Shown one piece after another: positions 15,293 to 25,108 of a stretch of 64,000 bases of DNA. The position numbers and the translations under genes were made by a program. Positions within the stretch are counted from its first letter, which is position 1. Each line of letters begins with the position of its first letter. Source of the DNA: Candidatus Borkfalkia faecipullorum (GTDB lineage: Bacteria > Bacillota > Clostridia > Christensenellales > Borkfalkiaceae); contig DXFX01000009.1 in the NCBI GenBank assembly GCA_019114245.1, forward strand, positions 1-64,000. Direction: 5' to 3'. A model generated the notes under the pieces. The model ran no database searches and had not been told where the DNA came from. It saw only the letters and a list, made by a program, of their open reading frames with translations.

Positions 15293-18121
15293 ATGAAGAA
15301 GCTGATCGAAAGCATCTATGCCTATATTTATCAATATAACTATGTAGGGCGCTGCGATCTCGGAATGAAAGTGTATACGCTCACGGAGGGCCTGGACGAC
15401 TCGGAGATCGGATACGTTACTTCCCTGATAGAGCGGATCGACAACGCCAAACTTGAATCGGTGGACAGGGAGGAGGGCGTAAAGAGTATCGGAGAGCCTG
15501 CGGAGCCGGACTACGATCTGGTCTCTTTCGCCTATTATCCCAAGAGAAAATCGGGCGGGATGTGTGTTCTCACCCGCACCGGACTGCGCAAATCGCTGCG
15601 CGACAAGACAGTACGGGGGACGAAAGAGATCATCCATGCCCTGCTGTTTGACAGCGCAGATCCAGATCAATACGCGGTCGATTTCATGGAAAGCAAAGTG
15701 TTTTCTTCCTATACGGACATAGCCCTCGATGAAGAGCACCCCGTGCCTCGCGATGTCTGCGAAAAACAGCCCGATCTGCTCCGACCTGTCGATCCGGGAG
15801 AACTCACTTCTGCACCCTTGAAATTGTCCGAGGTCCAGGGCCCGAATATGTCGGTGGCAAAGGTTTCCGAGCTCGTGAAAGCGATTTTTCTCGCAAAGCG
15901 GGACAAAAAGTGCGTCTATGTCGTGTACAGACCCATCGATCTGAAACTCGCGACAAAATATATCAGGGCGGCGCTGAAGTTTTTGCCCGCACACATCGCA
16001 AACCAGCTCTCCTTTATTACCTGCTGCGGCGAGCTCAGTCTTGAAGGCTTTTCATTTGATATTTGCGGGATCCCCACGAGCAGCAGAGAGAATATCGCCA
16101 GACTCAGGGAGACGGGGTATGTCGTGAGCATCGACGCAACGGGCGTTACAGGGGTGAAAGGAGAAAAAGTCCCGTTTGCGTTTTTTTTGAGCACGTCAGA
16201 CAATAAAACGTTACAGGACTGGCTGGACGCGGCCCCGATTTACGATGCGTGTCTGAACACGTTGGATGACGTCAACGACATCGTCATGCTCTATCAGAAC
16301 AGGGGAAGGGAGACGAGGGGCGATGACGTATCGGAACGCGTTGACCACTGCTTTGAAACCATCGTCAGGATGACCAGGATGGCAAATCTCATCAAGAGCA
16401 TCGACGATATTGAGAGGATAAAATACATCAGGGCTCTTTCCGACGACCTGGAAGGTATTTGTGCGGATATGCGTTCTGTGTCTGCGCAGAGGGTGTACGA
16501 CAAGCTTTTCATGCCTCTTACACGGCTGATAAAAGAATTTCCCCTTTCCGCATTTCCGGAAGTGAACGATTCGCTGAAAAAATCCGTCTACTGCATTCTG
16601 TTCGGCGTAAAGGGTCAGAGCGCGGAGGCCGAGCGCGTACACTTCGACTTTCTTTCCCACAAGAGCAGCGATATTCTGCGGGAATCGGAGGAGTGCGGCC
16701 TCAGCATCATAGAGTATCTCAAGACGGAATGGGAGTTTTGCGGCGCCTTTTTCAAGGACTATTTTTCGGATGCAAAATATTCGGAATATGCCTGCGACAT
16801 AGGCAAGACGGTGCTGAAAAAGCTTCCGTGCGACGTGGGCAACGGCAGTGCGGCGTTCAGCAAAGTGCGGGATTTTTTTGTCGAAAACATTCTCAGCATT
16901 CAGCCGAACGGTCTGAGCGATATTTTAAGGCTCGCATTTGAGGCGTCGGACCGCGCCGCGGTCTTTCAATACTTCCTGGTAAAGCTGCCGGAAATTTCAC
17001 GCGCATCTGCGGAGTTGTTTGAAGACAGGGTGTCATCCTTTGCGGATCATATCGTTGCGGGGGGAATGCTGGAGGAGGCGCTCAGATTTTTCATCGAACA
17101 ATTTGTGTTTGCGGATGAAAGCAATAAAGAGTGCGTCGACAAGATCTTAAAGAAACTGCTGGACGCCTATATCGTCATTCCCGCCCGCCGCACGATGGAG
17201 GAACTCTGCAACGGGTTGCAGAGGGTGCAGGCTTTGATGTCAGAGCATAAGACGGCGGGGCTGGAAACTTTTCTGTATGCCGAGTATGCAGAGCGCGTCA
17301 TCAATCCGTTTTGGGAGGAAGCGATCGCGCAGGTGCGGTTCGAGGTCCTTTCGGAGGAGGAGGTCGATCGCTATCGGGAGCTCTGGCAGGTCTACAGAAA
17401 GGGCGAATTGGTCACCAAGGCAGATCCCGCATTCTGCGAGCGGCTGGAAAAACTGTTTCAGAATTACGAAGTTTACAATCGGCAGGAGCAGAGAGAACAG
17501 GAACTCGTGGATTTCCGCATCGACTTTATCATCCGCGAATTTATCCTGCTCGATGCCGGGACGATTCTGAAGATCCTGAAAGAATTTGTTGGAGAACAGC
17601 AGCTTTCGCAGTACCTGTATCATGAAGGGCTGGGAACCAAACCCGAAAAAGACGAAAGATTTCTGGAAGTAAGTGAAAAGATCGCCCGCGAACTTCTTAC
17701 CGAAAAGGGGGCGGAACTTTCCAAGGAAGAGCAGAAAAACCTGAACGCGAAGAAAATCAGGTTTGCGGAAAAAGTCCGTCGGATCCACAACACGCGGCAC
17801 AGGGCGTCTCTGATCAGAAATATAAGCGACGGCACGCGCGGGCTGATCGGTTCGAGCATTCTTACGGCCGTCATGGTCTTGCTGGCCGCAGTGGCCGGGG
17901 TCCTGCTCTATCACTTCTACGACGGACAATACTTTCGGTCGGTCTACTTTATGTTTGCAGTCCTCACGGGGATCGTGTGCGAAATGATGTATTGGTATAA
18001 CTATTCTGACCGCAGGTTGCACAATGTCGAAGTGAGGGTGACGTGGCAGACAATCATCACCATGATCGTCATGATCGGCCTGTATGTCCTTGCGCAGTTT
18101 ATCCTGTCGTTTTTGTTCTGA
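15293..18121 (+). CDS. GAP1-like GTPase-associated membrane protein
   Basis: 942 residues from ATG 15293 with AGGGAGGGAG upstream. The N-terminal 120 or so residues (YNYVGRCDLGMKVYTLTEGL, then YDLVSFAYYP and GMCVLTRTGL) resemble the GAP1 N-terminal domain found beside double-GTPases. A middle alpha/beta domain (about 170-300) and a long helical domain (300-830) follow, matching the GAP1 N/M/C layout. It ends in about three membrane helices (residues 850-940), tethering the complex to the membrane. GAP1-type proteins are predicted to bind or stimulate the cognate GTPase. The assignment rests on gene order and motif memory, not on alignment. Confidence 0.65.
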   Translation: MKKLIESIYAYIYQYNYVGRCDLGMKVYTLTEGLDDSEIGYVTSLIERIDNAKLESVDREEGVKSIGEPAEPDYDLVSFAYYPKRKSGGMCVLTRTGLRKSLRDKTVRGTKEIIHALLFDSADPDQYAVDFMESKVFSSYTDIALDEEHPVPRDVCEKQPDLLRPVDPGELTSAPLKLSEVQGPNMSVAKVSELVKAIFLAKRDKKCVYVVYRPIDLKLATKYIRAALKFLPAHIANQLSFITCCGELSLEGFSFDICGIPTSSRENIARLRETGYVVSIDATGVTGVKGEKVPFAFFLSTSDNKTLQDWLDAAPIYDACLNTLDDVNDIVMLYQNRGRETRGDDVSERVDHCFETIVRMTRMANLIKSIDDIERIKYIRALSDDLEGICADMRSVSAQRVYDKLFMPLTRLIKEFPLSAFPEVNDSLKKSVYCILFGVKGQSAEAERVHFDFLSHKSSDILRESEECGLSIIEYLKTEWEFCGAFFKDYFSDAKYSEYACDIGKTVLKKLPCDVGNGSAAFSKVRDFFVENILSIQPNGLSDILRLAFEASDRAAVFQYFLVKLPEISRASAELFEDRVSSFADHIVAGGMLEEALRFFIEQFVFADESNKECVDKILKKLLDAYIVIPARRTMEELCNGLQRVQALMSEHKTAGLETFLYAEYAERVINPFWEEAIAQVRFEVLSEEEVDRYRELWQVYRKGELVTKADPAFCERLEKLFQNYEVYNRQEQREQELVDFRIDFIIREFILLDAGTILKILKEFVGEQQLSQYLYHEGLGTKPEKDERFLEVSEKIARELLTEKGAELSKEEQKNLNAKKIRFAEKVRRIHNTRHRASLIRNISDGTRGLIGSSILTAVMVLLAAVAGVLLYHFYDGQYFRSVYFMFAVLTGIVCEMMYWYNYSDRRLHNVEVRVTWQTIITMIVMIGLYVLAQFILSFLF

Positions 18122-18133
18122 GGAGAAAGACAT

Positions 18134-21067
18134 ATGGCAGAAAGTCAATTCACAAAGAAAAAAATCAAGCTGTTTCTCGTCGTCCTGGTGCTTGTGGCAA
18201 TTCTCTCCGTCGGGATGGGGGTAGGATTTTATTTCTATTACGGCCATGCCGTCGATGCGTCGGATATCTCTGTCTCTTTGCAGGACCGCATGAAGATAGG
18301 GGCGAGCTTTACGGTGGACGACATTCTCGAAAGCGAGGGCTATCGGTACGGTTGGATGAGATCGGATGTCGAGGTCACCGTTCTGGTGGAAAATGCCGCC
18401 TACGACGAACAGGACGAGACGTCGGGAGAGGAATATATCCCGACGCAGGGCATTCTCGATTATAACGACGGCACGCGTACCTTTACGGTGTGCGGCGTCG
18501 GGGCGGGGATCATCGATTTCAGAGATCCGTTTGACTCTTCCGTCAGCCTGCAGGTCCCGTTCAGAACGCGTTTTGACAACGGGGATACTTCCGAGATCCT
18601 GGAAGAAAACTATCCCGAACTGTTTGAAGACGGGTTCGTAGCCAAAGAAGAATTTGACGAGGTGACGGAACTGAGGCTGACAACTGTCCGTTCCTACGAT
18701 GTAGCCGAACTTTCCGCGTGCCGCAATTTATCCCGATTTGTTCTTTCTTCGGAAGAAGTGATCACGCTGAACGGTCTGCAATCGATTCCGTCCGCGGTCG
18801 ATGTGTATGTTACAGACGGCCTGTATGAAAAATACCTGACCGACGCCGCCTGGAACGATCAGGCAGACAGGGTGTATCCCATCGTGGATCTGAGCGAAGG
18901 GAAGCACACGATCGTCTTTGAATTCAACAGCGGCGCGATCGCCGCCGTCGGCGATGCGCCGCGGACGTATGCGAGCGTGTCGGACGGGGAGAGGATCGAT
19001 CTTGCGCAGTATCCCGTGATGCGTACGGGTTATACCCTTCTGGGTTGGTTTACGAGCGACGACGGCGGACAGACTTTCAGCGATTTCCGCCTGGATTCCG
19101 AGTATGCGATCCGCGACAATCTGAAAGTCTATGCAAAATGGCAGGCAAATACTTACGGGATCACTTATCACGATACAAAGTTCAACACGGATGTCCCTGC
19201 GTCGCAGACTCTGACATACGACGAGAGCGGCAGCCTTTCCGCCGATCTTTTGATGCACGACGGCTATACCTTCCTCGGTTGGGCGCTGACGGAAGGGGCG
19301 GCGGCTGTTTCTTTTGAGATCGGGGAGGAAGTGATCAATCTCGCGTCGGAAAACAATGCCGAAATCAATTTGTATGCGGTCTGGGCTGCAAACGCATACG
19401 ACATCGTTTATGACGGAAATGCTGTCGGCGTGACAAACGTTCCGTCCAGACAGGAGGACATCGCATTCGATACAGAGGTCCTCTTGTCCGCGCAGGAGCC
19501 GTACAGGCAGGGTTATACCTTCATCGGCTGGGCCGTCAGGGAAGATGCTCTCAGTTATGATTATCTGCCCGGCGAGACCGTAAAAAACCTCGTGTCCGAT
19601 TCCGATGGGACGGTGGTTCTCTATGCGGTCTGGAGCGCCAATACATACTCGATCCGCTACGACCCGAACGGCGGAGCAAACGCGCCCTTAGATCAGGAAA
19701 ATCTGATCTACGGGCAGGAGATCACCCTCTCTTCGTCGATCCCCGTGTGGCACGGAAGAAACTTTCTCGGCTGGTCCAGAGATCGGGATGCCGCCACCGC
19801 AAGCTATCTTGCAGGGGCAACCGTCTCCAATCTTGTGGCCGATGCGGGAGGTGCGGTCACGCTGTATGCGGTTTGGGAATATGACTCTTTCCGTATCAAA
19901 TATGACGCCAACGGAGGTGCGGATGCGCCCGATATCAGCTCTTACATTTCGTATAACAGTGCAAGCGCATTGTTGGCGTCCGGTAAACCCAATAGGACAG
20001 GTCATACCTTTATCGGGTGGTCGTATTCGTCCTCCGGCAATGTGGATTATGCGAGCGGACAGTCATTGAGCCAAGGCGAGATCAACGAGATGTACGATCA
20101 GGCAGACTCGGACGATAACATCCTTGTCCTGTACGCCTGCTGGTCTGTAAACTCGTACAAGATAACAGTGAAAAAAGACGGCGGCTCGGTGACAGGAGTG
20201 ACCAGCGGTTCGCGTTATCAGTACGATCAGCGGATCACCATAAAAATCAGCTATGATTATAAGAAAGACAGATATGTTGAGGTCGACGGGAAAAATTTAG
20301 GGGAAAAAGCTTCTCATTCCTTCAATATGCCGGCCCATGATATAACCATCAAAGTATATTCCAAAGAAGGATGCGTTGCGACGGGAACGCTGATCACTAC
20401 GGCGGATCTGAGGCAGGTCCCCATCGAAAGCCTGAAAGTCGGAGATAAGGTCCTTGCGTGGGATTTTGTCACCCAAAGCTTTGTGGAGACGGAAATCACT
20501 TTGTTTGTCTGTCACGGGGATAAAAGTTACGACGTCCTGAATCTGCAATTTGGCAACGGGTCAAAGCTCAGGACAATAGGCAATCATGTTCTGTTCGACG
20601 TGACGCAAAACGAGTATATTACGATCAACACCGACAATTACACGCAGTTCATGGGCCACGACTTTTTGTGCTACGATCTCTCGTCGGGCAAATATGCGGT
20701 ATCGCAGCTGACGCAGGCCGAAGTGACGCAGGAAGTCACAGGCTCGTATACCATCGTTACGGCACAATATTTCAATTACGTATCGGAAAATGTGGTCACG
20801 ACGTCGCCGACTGTTCCCGGATTGTACGAGTTGATCTCTTCGTATGTCATGGACGATCTCACATTCGATCTGGCGGAGTTTGAAAAAGACATTGCAGAAT
20901 ACGGACTATACGGATATGAAGTGTTTGAGGACCGTATGTCCTATGAACAGTTTGTACAGCTGTGCGGGCCGTATTTTAAACTTGCGGTCGAAAAAGGGTT
21001 CACGACCTTGGAGAAAATTCTGGAAGTGCTCGACTACATCGCACAGTGGATGGTATCGGGTGATTAG
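18134..21067 (+). CDS. Membrane-anchored InlB-repeat protein with C-terminal Hint (Hedgehog/intein) domain
   Basis: 977 residues with AGGAGAAAG upstream of ATG 18134. An N-terminal membrane helix (about 14-37) precedes a short leucine-rich part (175-240), five InlB B / Flg_new repeats (about 258-675, each with a GYTFLGW-like core and ending LYAVW), a divergent B repeat, then a Hint domain. The Hint starts at C747 in GCVATGTLITTAD, has the IESLKVGDKVLAWD strand and N817-H818 in the B-block-like IGNHVLF. About 90 residues follow it. Hint domains of this type release downstream domains by self-cleavage, notably in polymorphic toxins. Here it lies inside a cytoplasmic-type NTPase operon, suggesting a surface-displayed, self-cleaving component. 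Confidence 0.85.
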   Translation: MAESQFTKKKIKLFLVVLVLVAILSVGMGVGFYFYYGHAVDASDISVSLQDRMKIGASFTVDDILESEGYRYGWMRSDVEVTVLVENAAYDEQDETSGEEYIPTQGILDYNDGTRTFTVCGVGAGIIDFRDPFDSSVSLQVPFRTRFDNGDTSEILEENYPELFEDGFVAKEEFDEVTELRLTTVRSYDVAELSACRNLSRFVLSSEEVITLNGLQSIPSAVDVYVTDGLYEKYLTDAAWNDQADRVYPIVDLSEGKHTIVFEFNSGAIAAVGDAPRTYASVSDGERIDLAQYPVMRTGYTLLGWFTSDDGGQTFSDFRLDSEYAIRDNLKVYAKWQANTYGITYHDTKFNTDVPASQTLTYDESGSLSADLLMHDGYTFLGWALTEGAAAVSFEIGEEVINLASENNAEINLYAVWAANAYDIVYDGNAVGVTNVPSRQEDIAFDTEVLLSAQEPYRQGYTFIGWAVREDALSYDYLPGETVKNLVSDSDGTVVLYAVWSANTYSIRYDPNGGANAPLDQENLIYGQEITLSSSIPVWHGRNFLGWSRDRDAATASYLAGATVSNLVADAGGAVTLYAVWEYDSFRIKYDANGGADAPDISSYISYNSASALLASGKPNRTGHTFIGWSYSSSGNVDYASGQSLSQGEINEMYDQADSDDNILVLYACWSVNSYKITVKKDGGSVTGVTSGSRYQYDQRITIKISYDYKKDRYVEVDGKNLGEKASHSFNMPAHDITIKVYSKEGCVATGTLITTADLRQVPIESLKVGDKVLAWDFVTQSFVETEITLFVCHGDKSYDVLNLQFGNGSKLRTIGNHVLFDVTQNEYITINTDNYTQFMGHDFLCYDLSSGKYAVSQLTQAEVTQEVTGSYTIVTAQYFNYVSENVVTTSPTVPGLYELISSYVMDDLTFDLAEFEKDIAEYGLYGYEVFEDRMSYEQFVQLCGPYFKLAVEKGFTTLEKILEVLDYIAQWMVSGD

Positions 21068-21070
21068 GAT

Positions 21071-22075
21071 ATGAGCAGGATAAACATAGCAAATTTAAAA
21101 AATTTTTATTCGGAAAAGCTTGAAGCGCAGCACTTCCAGGTGTATGCCGATTGTGTCGGAAATCTCTTGCAGGGAAAGCTCCGCACTGTCGTTACGCTGG
21201 AAATGACGGAAAAGAACCGACAGGCAGCAGAGAGCGTGGTGGAAGCGATCGTGTACGGCTGTCCGGAGCTGTTTTTCATCGAACAGGAGGTCCGCACTTC
21301 GTGGTCGGGAAATCAGCTGACTCTGGATTTTAAAAACAAGTACCCGAAGGAAAACATCGGTGAGTTGTGGGAGAAACTGAATGCGGAAACAGACCGCATC
21401 TGCGCCATCATCAACAAGTTCCAGACCGTCTATGATAAGCTCAATCGTCTGAACGATTATCTCTGCGCGCGCGTCAAGCCCGTAAGTTCTTTTGAGAGGA
21501 GCGAGCTCGGCGACGCATACGGGGCGCTGATTTTGAAGCAGGCCCGCTGCGAGGGGTTTGCCAAGGCCGCAAAGCTGATCCTGGACCGATGCGGCATTCC
21601 GAGCCTGATCGCAAAGGGCGAGGCGGATTCCGGGTGCAGGCGGGAGCCGCACGCCTGGAACATCGCCGCCTGCGGGGACGCGTTCTATCACTTCGATTTT
21701 ACGTGGAACGCGGGGTATGCCGCGCATGGCATCCCGGGCGCCGATTATATGTTTCTGGACGATCGCGATTGCGGATTGCAGCATTTTCCCGATCACAAAT
21801 ATCCCGCCTGTACGGATGCAGGCAAGACGTTCTGGGCGGTCAACAACGGAATTTTGAAGTATCATTCCGATCTGTCCCGCATCAGGCTGGTGCCGTTCGG
21901 GCGCAATTATATGGCCGCCGCAAAACTGCCGCGCAAGCTCTCGCAATACGAGTATGAAAACGAAGTTTTCGGCTGGATGGTCAACGAACTGTCCGCGCAC
22001 AGTTACGCAAGCACGTTCAGCTATCGCTACAATCAGGTGTTTCAAGTACTTTTCTTTTATTTCATCAACGGCTAA
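21071..22075 (+). CDS. Transglutaminase-like cysteine peptidase family protein
   Basis: 334 residues, starting four bases after the previous stop. A transglutaminase core is visible with all three catalytic-type residues: C160 in QARCEGFAKA, H194 in PHAWNI and D209 in HFDFTWN. Bacterial members are usually cysteine proteases or cell-wall/peptide-processing enzymes. No signal peptide, so it should act in the cytoplasm unless delivered by the system. Because the upstream neighbour is a Hint protein and a downstream one is an HExxH protein, this may be an effector or maturation protease of the operon (inference). Confidence 0.8.
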   Translation: MSRINIANLKNFYSEKLEAQHFQVYADCVGNLLQGKLRTVVTLEMTEKNRQAAESVVEAIVYGCPELFFIEQEVRTSWSGNQLTLDFKNKYPKENIGELWEKLNAETDRICAIINKFQTVYDKLNRLNDYLCARVKPVSSFERSELGDAYGALILKQARCEGFAKAAKLILDRCGIPSLIAKGEADSGCRREPHAWNIAACGDAFYHFDFTWNAGYAAHGIPGADYMFLDDRDCGLQHFPDHKYPACTDAGKTFWAVNNGILKYHSDLSRIRLVPFGRNYMAAAKLPRKLSQYEYENEVFGWMVNELSAHSYASTFSYRYNQVFQVLFFYFING

Positions 22076-22089
22076 GGAGGATGATCGTT

Positions 22090-22389
22090 ATGGACAAGCA
22101 AACGGTATTGGATTTCAGAAATGACTTTATGAGGTATACAGACCTCACTGCCGCGCAGATTTCTGTTCTCGCGCCCGTTCTTTACGGACAGGAGGACAGA
22201 TACTATGAGGCCTGCGTACAGTTTTTGAAGAAAGGGGAAATGCAGAACCTTACTTACGGGGAGTATTCGACCGACCTCATCATGAAAGGGATGCGTTGCT
22301 CTTATCCCGAAGCGCTCGTGATCATGCGCAATATGGAGCAATTCCCGGACTACGCAGACTTTTTCTTCGTGCCGAGAATGGTGGAGTGA
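22090..22389 (+). CDS. Small uncharacterised protein (99 aa)
   Basis: ATG 22090 is chosen because GGAGG at 22076-22080 is at proper distance; the in-frame ATG at 22081 abuts the site. A compact, helical, slightly acidic protein with no cysteine motif or membrane helix. Lying between two putative proteases, it has the size and position of an immunity protein, adaptor or inhibitor, but nothing in the sequence proves that. Confidence 0.65.
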   Translation: MDKQTVLDFRNDFMRYTDLTAAQISVLAPVLYGQEDRYYEACVQFLKKGEMQNLTYGEYSTDLIMKGMRCSYPEALVIMRNMEQFPDYADFFFVPRMVE

Positions 22390-22395
22390 TGCGCT

Positions 22396-23724
22396 ATGGG
22401 AACAGAAAACACCGCATTGGGTCAGCAAGCGGGGAAAGTCACGTTTGACGCGTCCGATTACAGGACGTATTTATCGTACGAAAAATTTCAGGGACTCTCC
22501 TCTGATCAGAGAGAAGCCCTTTTCAAGTTTGCGTCACAGCAGACTGCTGACGAAAAGGGCTTGAAGCAAGTGGATTTTGAGGCAGAAAGGGTGCTGCCCG
22601 ATAAAGACGGCAGGCTCTGGGGCGGGTCGTGTTCTCAAAAATTCAGCCAGATCATCAAGAAGTTTGAAGGTCATGAACTTTCGATGAATTCGTACTGCTG
22701 GAATCGGGACAGCATAACTGCCCCGTATTCGTCTTGCAGAACGATGTATCACGAGTTGGAGCACGCCGCGCAGTTTGAACGTTCCATTGACAGGGGGATC
22801 AAAAACAGCGATCCCGCTGCGCTGGAAATGCGTCTCAACGACGGTCATTACTATCGTTCGAACGGCGACAAGGCCGTCCTGACTCCGACAGGTCTGACGT
22901 TGAGCAAGCGCTTCGGAAACGCGGCGGACGCGAACAACAACATCGATTTTCATTTGTACCAGGCACAGGCGTGCGAGACGGAGGCGCGGCGCGCGGGGAT
23001 CCGCGGGCTGGAAGAAATGCAGAAATACAATCGGGAACACGGAATTTCCGATTATCATCTGGATGCGTATGTGAGCGCGGCAAAGGCGGAAGAAGCACAT
23101 ATCAACCGTTCGATCATGAAAGATCTGGGGATGCACCCGCGCGAACAGATGGCGAAAGAACAGCTCTCTCAGATCCCGAAAAGCAAGATCTCGGAAGAGG
23201 ACAGGGCGAGAGTGCTTCAATACGCGCGCGAAAAAGACTACGAGATGGCAAGCGAAGTTCTGCGCGACAATGCGCGCGGACAAATTTCCGAAGAGGAAGT
23301 CCGCGAACAGTTCGACAAGAACATAGGGTATCCCGACTTTTTCGAATCGCAGGAATATCAAAGCAAAAAGGCAACCTATGCGGAACGCCTCAATTATCAG
23401 ATGCCCAAATACAGGTGGAGCGAGAATGCCTCGGAAAACGAGAACTCTCAATCGTTTTTTGACAGTCTGGCAAGCAAAGTCGAGGGCAAGATCGAAGAAA
23501 AGCTCGACAATGTGCCGGGAGAGAAATTTTTCTCGGGCATCGAGCGGCGGGCCGAGGGGAATGCAGGCGGTCAAAACGCCGCCGCGGCGTCCTTGGAGGA
23601 AACGCAGGGGAAATCCGATTTCTTTGACAGGACAGAGTCCGGGCAGACAGCGGAAAAGTCCGCTTCCGCATCGGCGGAGGAAGAAGCGCGCAAGCGCGGC
23701 GCGGGGCAGGGACAGACGCTGTGA
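22396..23724 (+). CDS. HExxH (zincin-like) protein with disordered C-terminus
   Basis: 442 residues, starting seven bases after the previous stop. H119-E-L-E-H123 (MYHELEHAAQF) is a zincin metal-binding motif in a helical context, with a Tyr/Ser-rich loop before it; a later acidic stretch (QAQACETEARRAG) might give the third ligand. The C-terminal 100 or so residues are low-complexity Glu/Ala/Ser-rich. Probably a zinc metallopeptidase acting on an operon component or a target protein. No signal peptide is present. The family is not one I can name. Confidence 0.7.
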   Translation: MGTENTALGQQAGKVTFDASDYRTYLSYEKFQGLSSDQREALFKFASQQTADEKGLKQVDFEAERVLPDKDGRLWGGSCSQKFSQIIKKFEGHELSMNSYCWNRDSITAPYSSCRTMYHELEHAAQFERSIDRGIKNSDPAALEMRLNDGHYYRSNGDKAVLTPTGLTLSKRFGNAADANNNIDFHLYQAQACETEARRAGIRGLEEMQKYNREHGISDYHLDAYVSAAKAEEAHINRSIMKDLGMHPREQMAKEQLSQIPKSKISEEDRARVLQYAREKDYEMASEVLRDNARGQISEEEVREQFDKNIGYPDFFESQEYQSKKATYAERLNYQMPKYRWSENASENENSQSFFDSLASKVEGKIEEKLDNVPGEKFFSGIERRAEGNAGGQNAAAASLEETQGKSDFFDRTESGQTAEKSASASAEEEARKRGAGQGQTL

Positions 23725-23768
23725 CCGCGCCCGAAAGGGCGGAGAGGATACTGTAACGGTGGGGTGTT

Positions 23769-25094
23769 ATGATCGTACAGAAAAATGTTTTGGAAGGGAG
23801 CACGCTGTCGCAGAACAGGCAGCCTGAAATTCATCACGGCACGGTCGAGATCGGCGGAACGTGCAACGGAGCGCCCGCCTGTTTTCGCATGAACGACGAA
23901 ATATTGAGCAAGCACGTCATGCTGATCGGCGGTACGGGCTGCGGCAAGACAAATACTTTTTTGCACATTGTCAGCCAGCTGCAAGCGTCCATGACGCCCG
24001 ACGACGTGATGGTCATTTTCGATACAAAGGGGGACTATCACAGTTATTTTTACCGCAGCGGGAGAGATCGTGTGATCTCTGCTTCGGAGAAAGACCCCGC
24101 CGACGTGTGGAACCTGTTCGATGAGATCCTTCTGGACGGGACAGACAGGGACAGGGTGGAGGAAAATGTTCAGGAGATCGCCTGGGGGTTGTTTGCGGAA
24201 ACCATCCGCAAAGACAACAGCAATCCCTTTTTCCCCAACGCGGCAAGGGATCTCTTTTCGGCGATCCTGACCTGTATGGTGCGCAATGCGGCGGGGAACG
24301 AAGAGCTCAGGGAGCGGCGGCTGAACAATGCGTTTTTACGGAAATGTCTGGACGCGCTGACGGTAGACGGTCTGCGCGATATGCTGAAAGGCAACAGCGA
24401 TCAGGAGGCCGTCCTCACCTATGTCGGGGACGGACAAAACCCGCAGGGACTGGGCGTTTTTGCGGAACTTCAGACGGTGCTGCGCCGCATCCTGATCGGC
24501 GCCTTCGCGCAAAAGGGCAGTTTTTCCATGCGTCGGTTCATAAGGGAACGCAATGCGCGCACGCTCTTTATCGAGTACGATCTGTCGCACGGTTCAATGC
24601 TCATCCCGATCTATAAATTGCTGATTGACCTCGCGCTGAAAGAAGCCATGGGCGAAAACGCCAGGAAAAGAAAGAATACGGGAAACGTCTACGTATTCTG
24701 CGACGAATTCAAGCTCCTGCCCGACCTCATGCACATCGAAGATGCGGTCAATTTCGGGCGTTCGCTCGGGATCAAGGTCTTTGCGGGCCTGCAGAGCATC
24801 GACCAGCTCGAAGAAAATTACGGGGAAGCGCGCGCCAAAAATATCGTTGCGGGGTTTTCCAGCATTCTGGCATTCCGCGCAAACGACAGGAACACGCGCG
24901 AATTTATATCGGGCAAGTTCGGAAAGAATTATATCATGGAGCAAAACGTCTCGATCGGCAATACGATCGTTGAAGAAAAGCGGATCGGGAACGTCGTGGA
25001 GGATTGGGAACTCAGCAATCTGAGCGTCGGAGAAGCGGTAGCGGGGCTGCTGGCAAATCCGCCGTTCCGTTTTCGGTTCGATTTATTCAGATAG
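23769..25094 (+). CDS. TraD/VirD4-like coupling ATPase
   Basis: 441 residues from ATG 23769. Walker A GGTGCGKT at 54-61 and Walker B VYVFCDEFKLLPD near 305-317, plus a GIKVFAGLQSIDQLEENYG segment, are typical of the TraG/TraD/VirD4 (FtsK-HerA) type IV coupling ATPases. Unlike conjugative VirD4 it lacks N-terminal membrane helices, and no relaxase or mating-pair gene is nearby, so a conjugation role is unlikely. It probably forms a ring motor, possibly together with the P-loop-less paralogue encoded next, whose product carries the membrane helices. Confidence 0.85.
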   Translation: MIVQKNVLEGSTLSQNRQPEIHHGTVEIGGTCNGAPACFRMNDEILSKHVMLIGGTGCGKTNTFLHIVSQLQASMTPDDVMVIFDTKGDYHSYFYRSGRDRVISASEKDPADVWNLFDEILLDGTDRDRVEENVQEIAWGLFAETIRKDNSNPFFPNAARDLFSAILTCMVRNAAGNEELRERRLNNAFLRKCLDALTVDGLRDMLKGNSDQEAVLTYVGDGQNPQGLGVFAELQTVLRRILIGAFAQKGSFSMRRFIRERNARTLFIEYDLSHGSMLIPIYKLLIDLALKEAMGENARKRKNTGNVYVFCDEFKLLPDLMHIEDAVNFGRSLGIKVFAGLQSIDQLEENYGEARAKNIVAGFSSILAFRANDRNTREFISGKFGKNYIMEQNVSIGNTIVEEKRIGNVVEDWELSNLSVGEAVAGLLANPPFRFRFDLFR

Positions 25095-25108
25095 GGAAGC
25101 GGGAGAAA

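Noticed and set aside
20372-20800. Intein in the InlB-repeat protein
   Set aside because: The Hint domain is near the C-terminus with no recognisable split host protein or Ser/Cys extein junction, so auto-cleavage rather than splicing is more likely.
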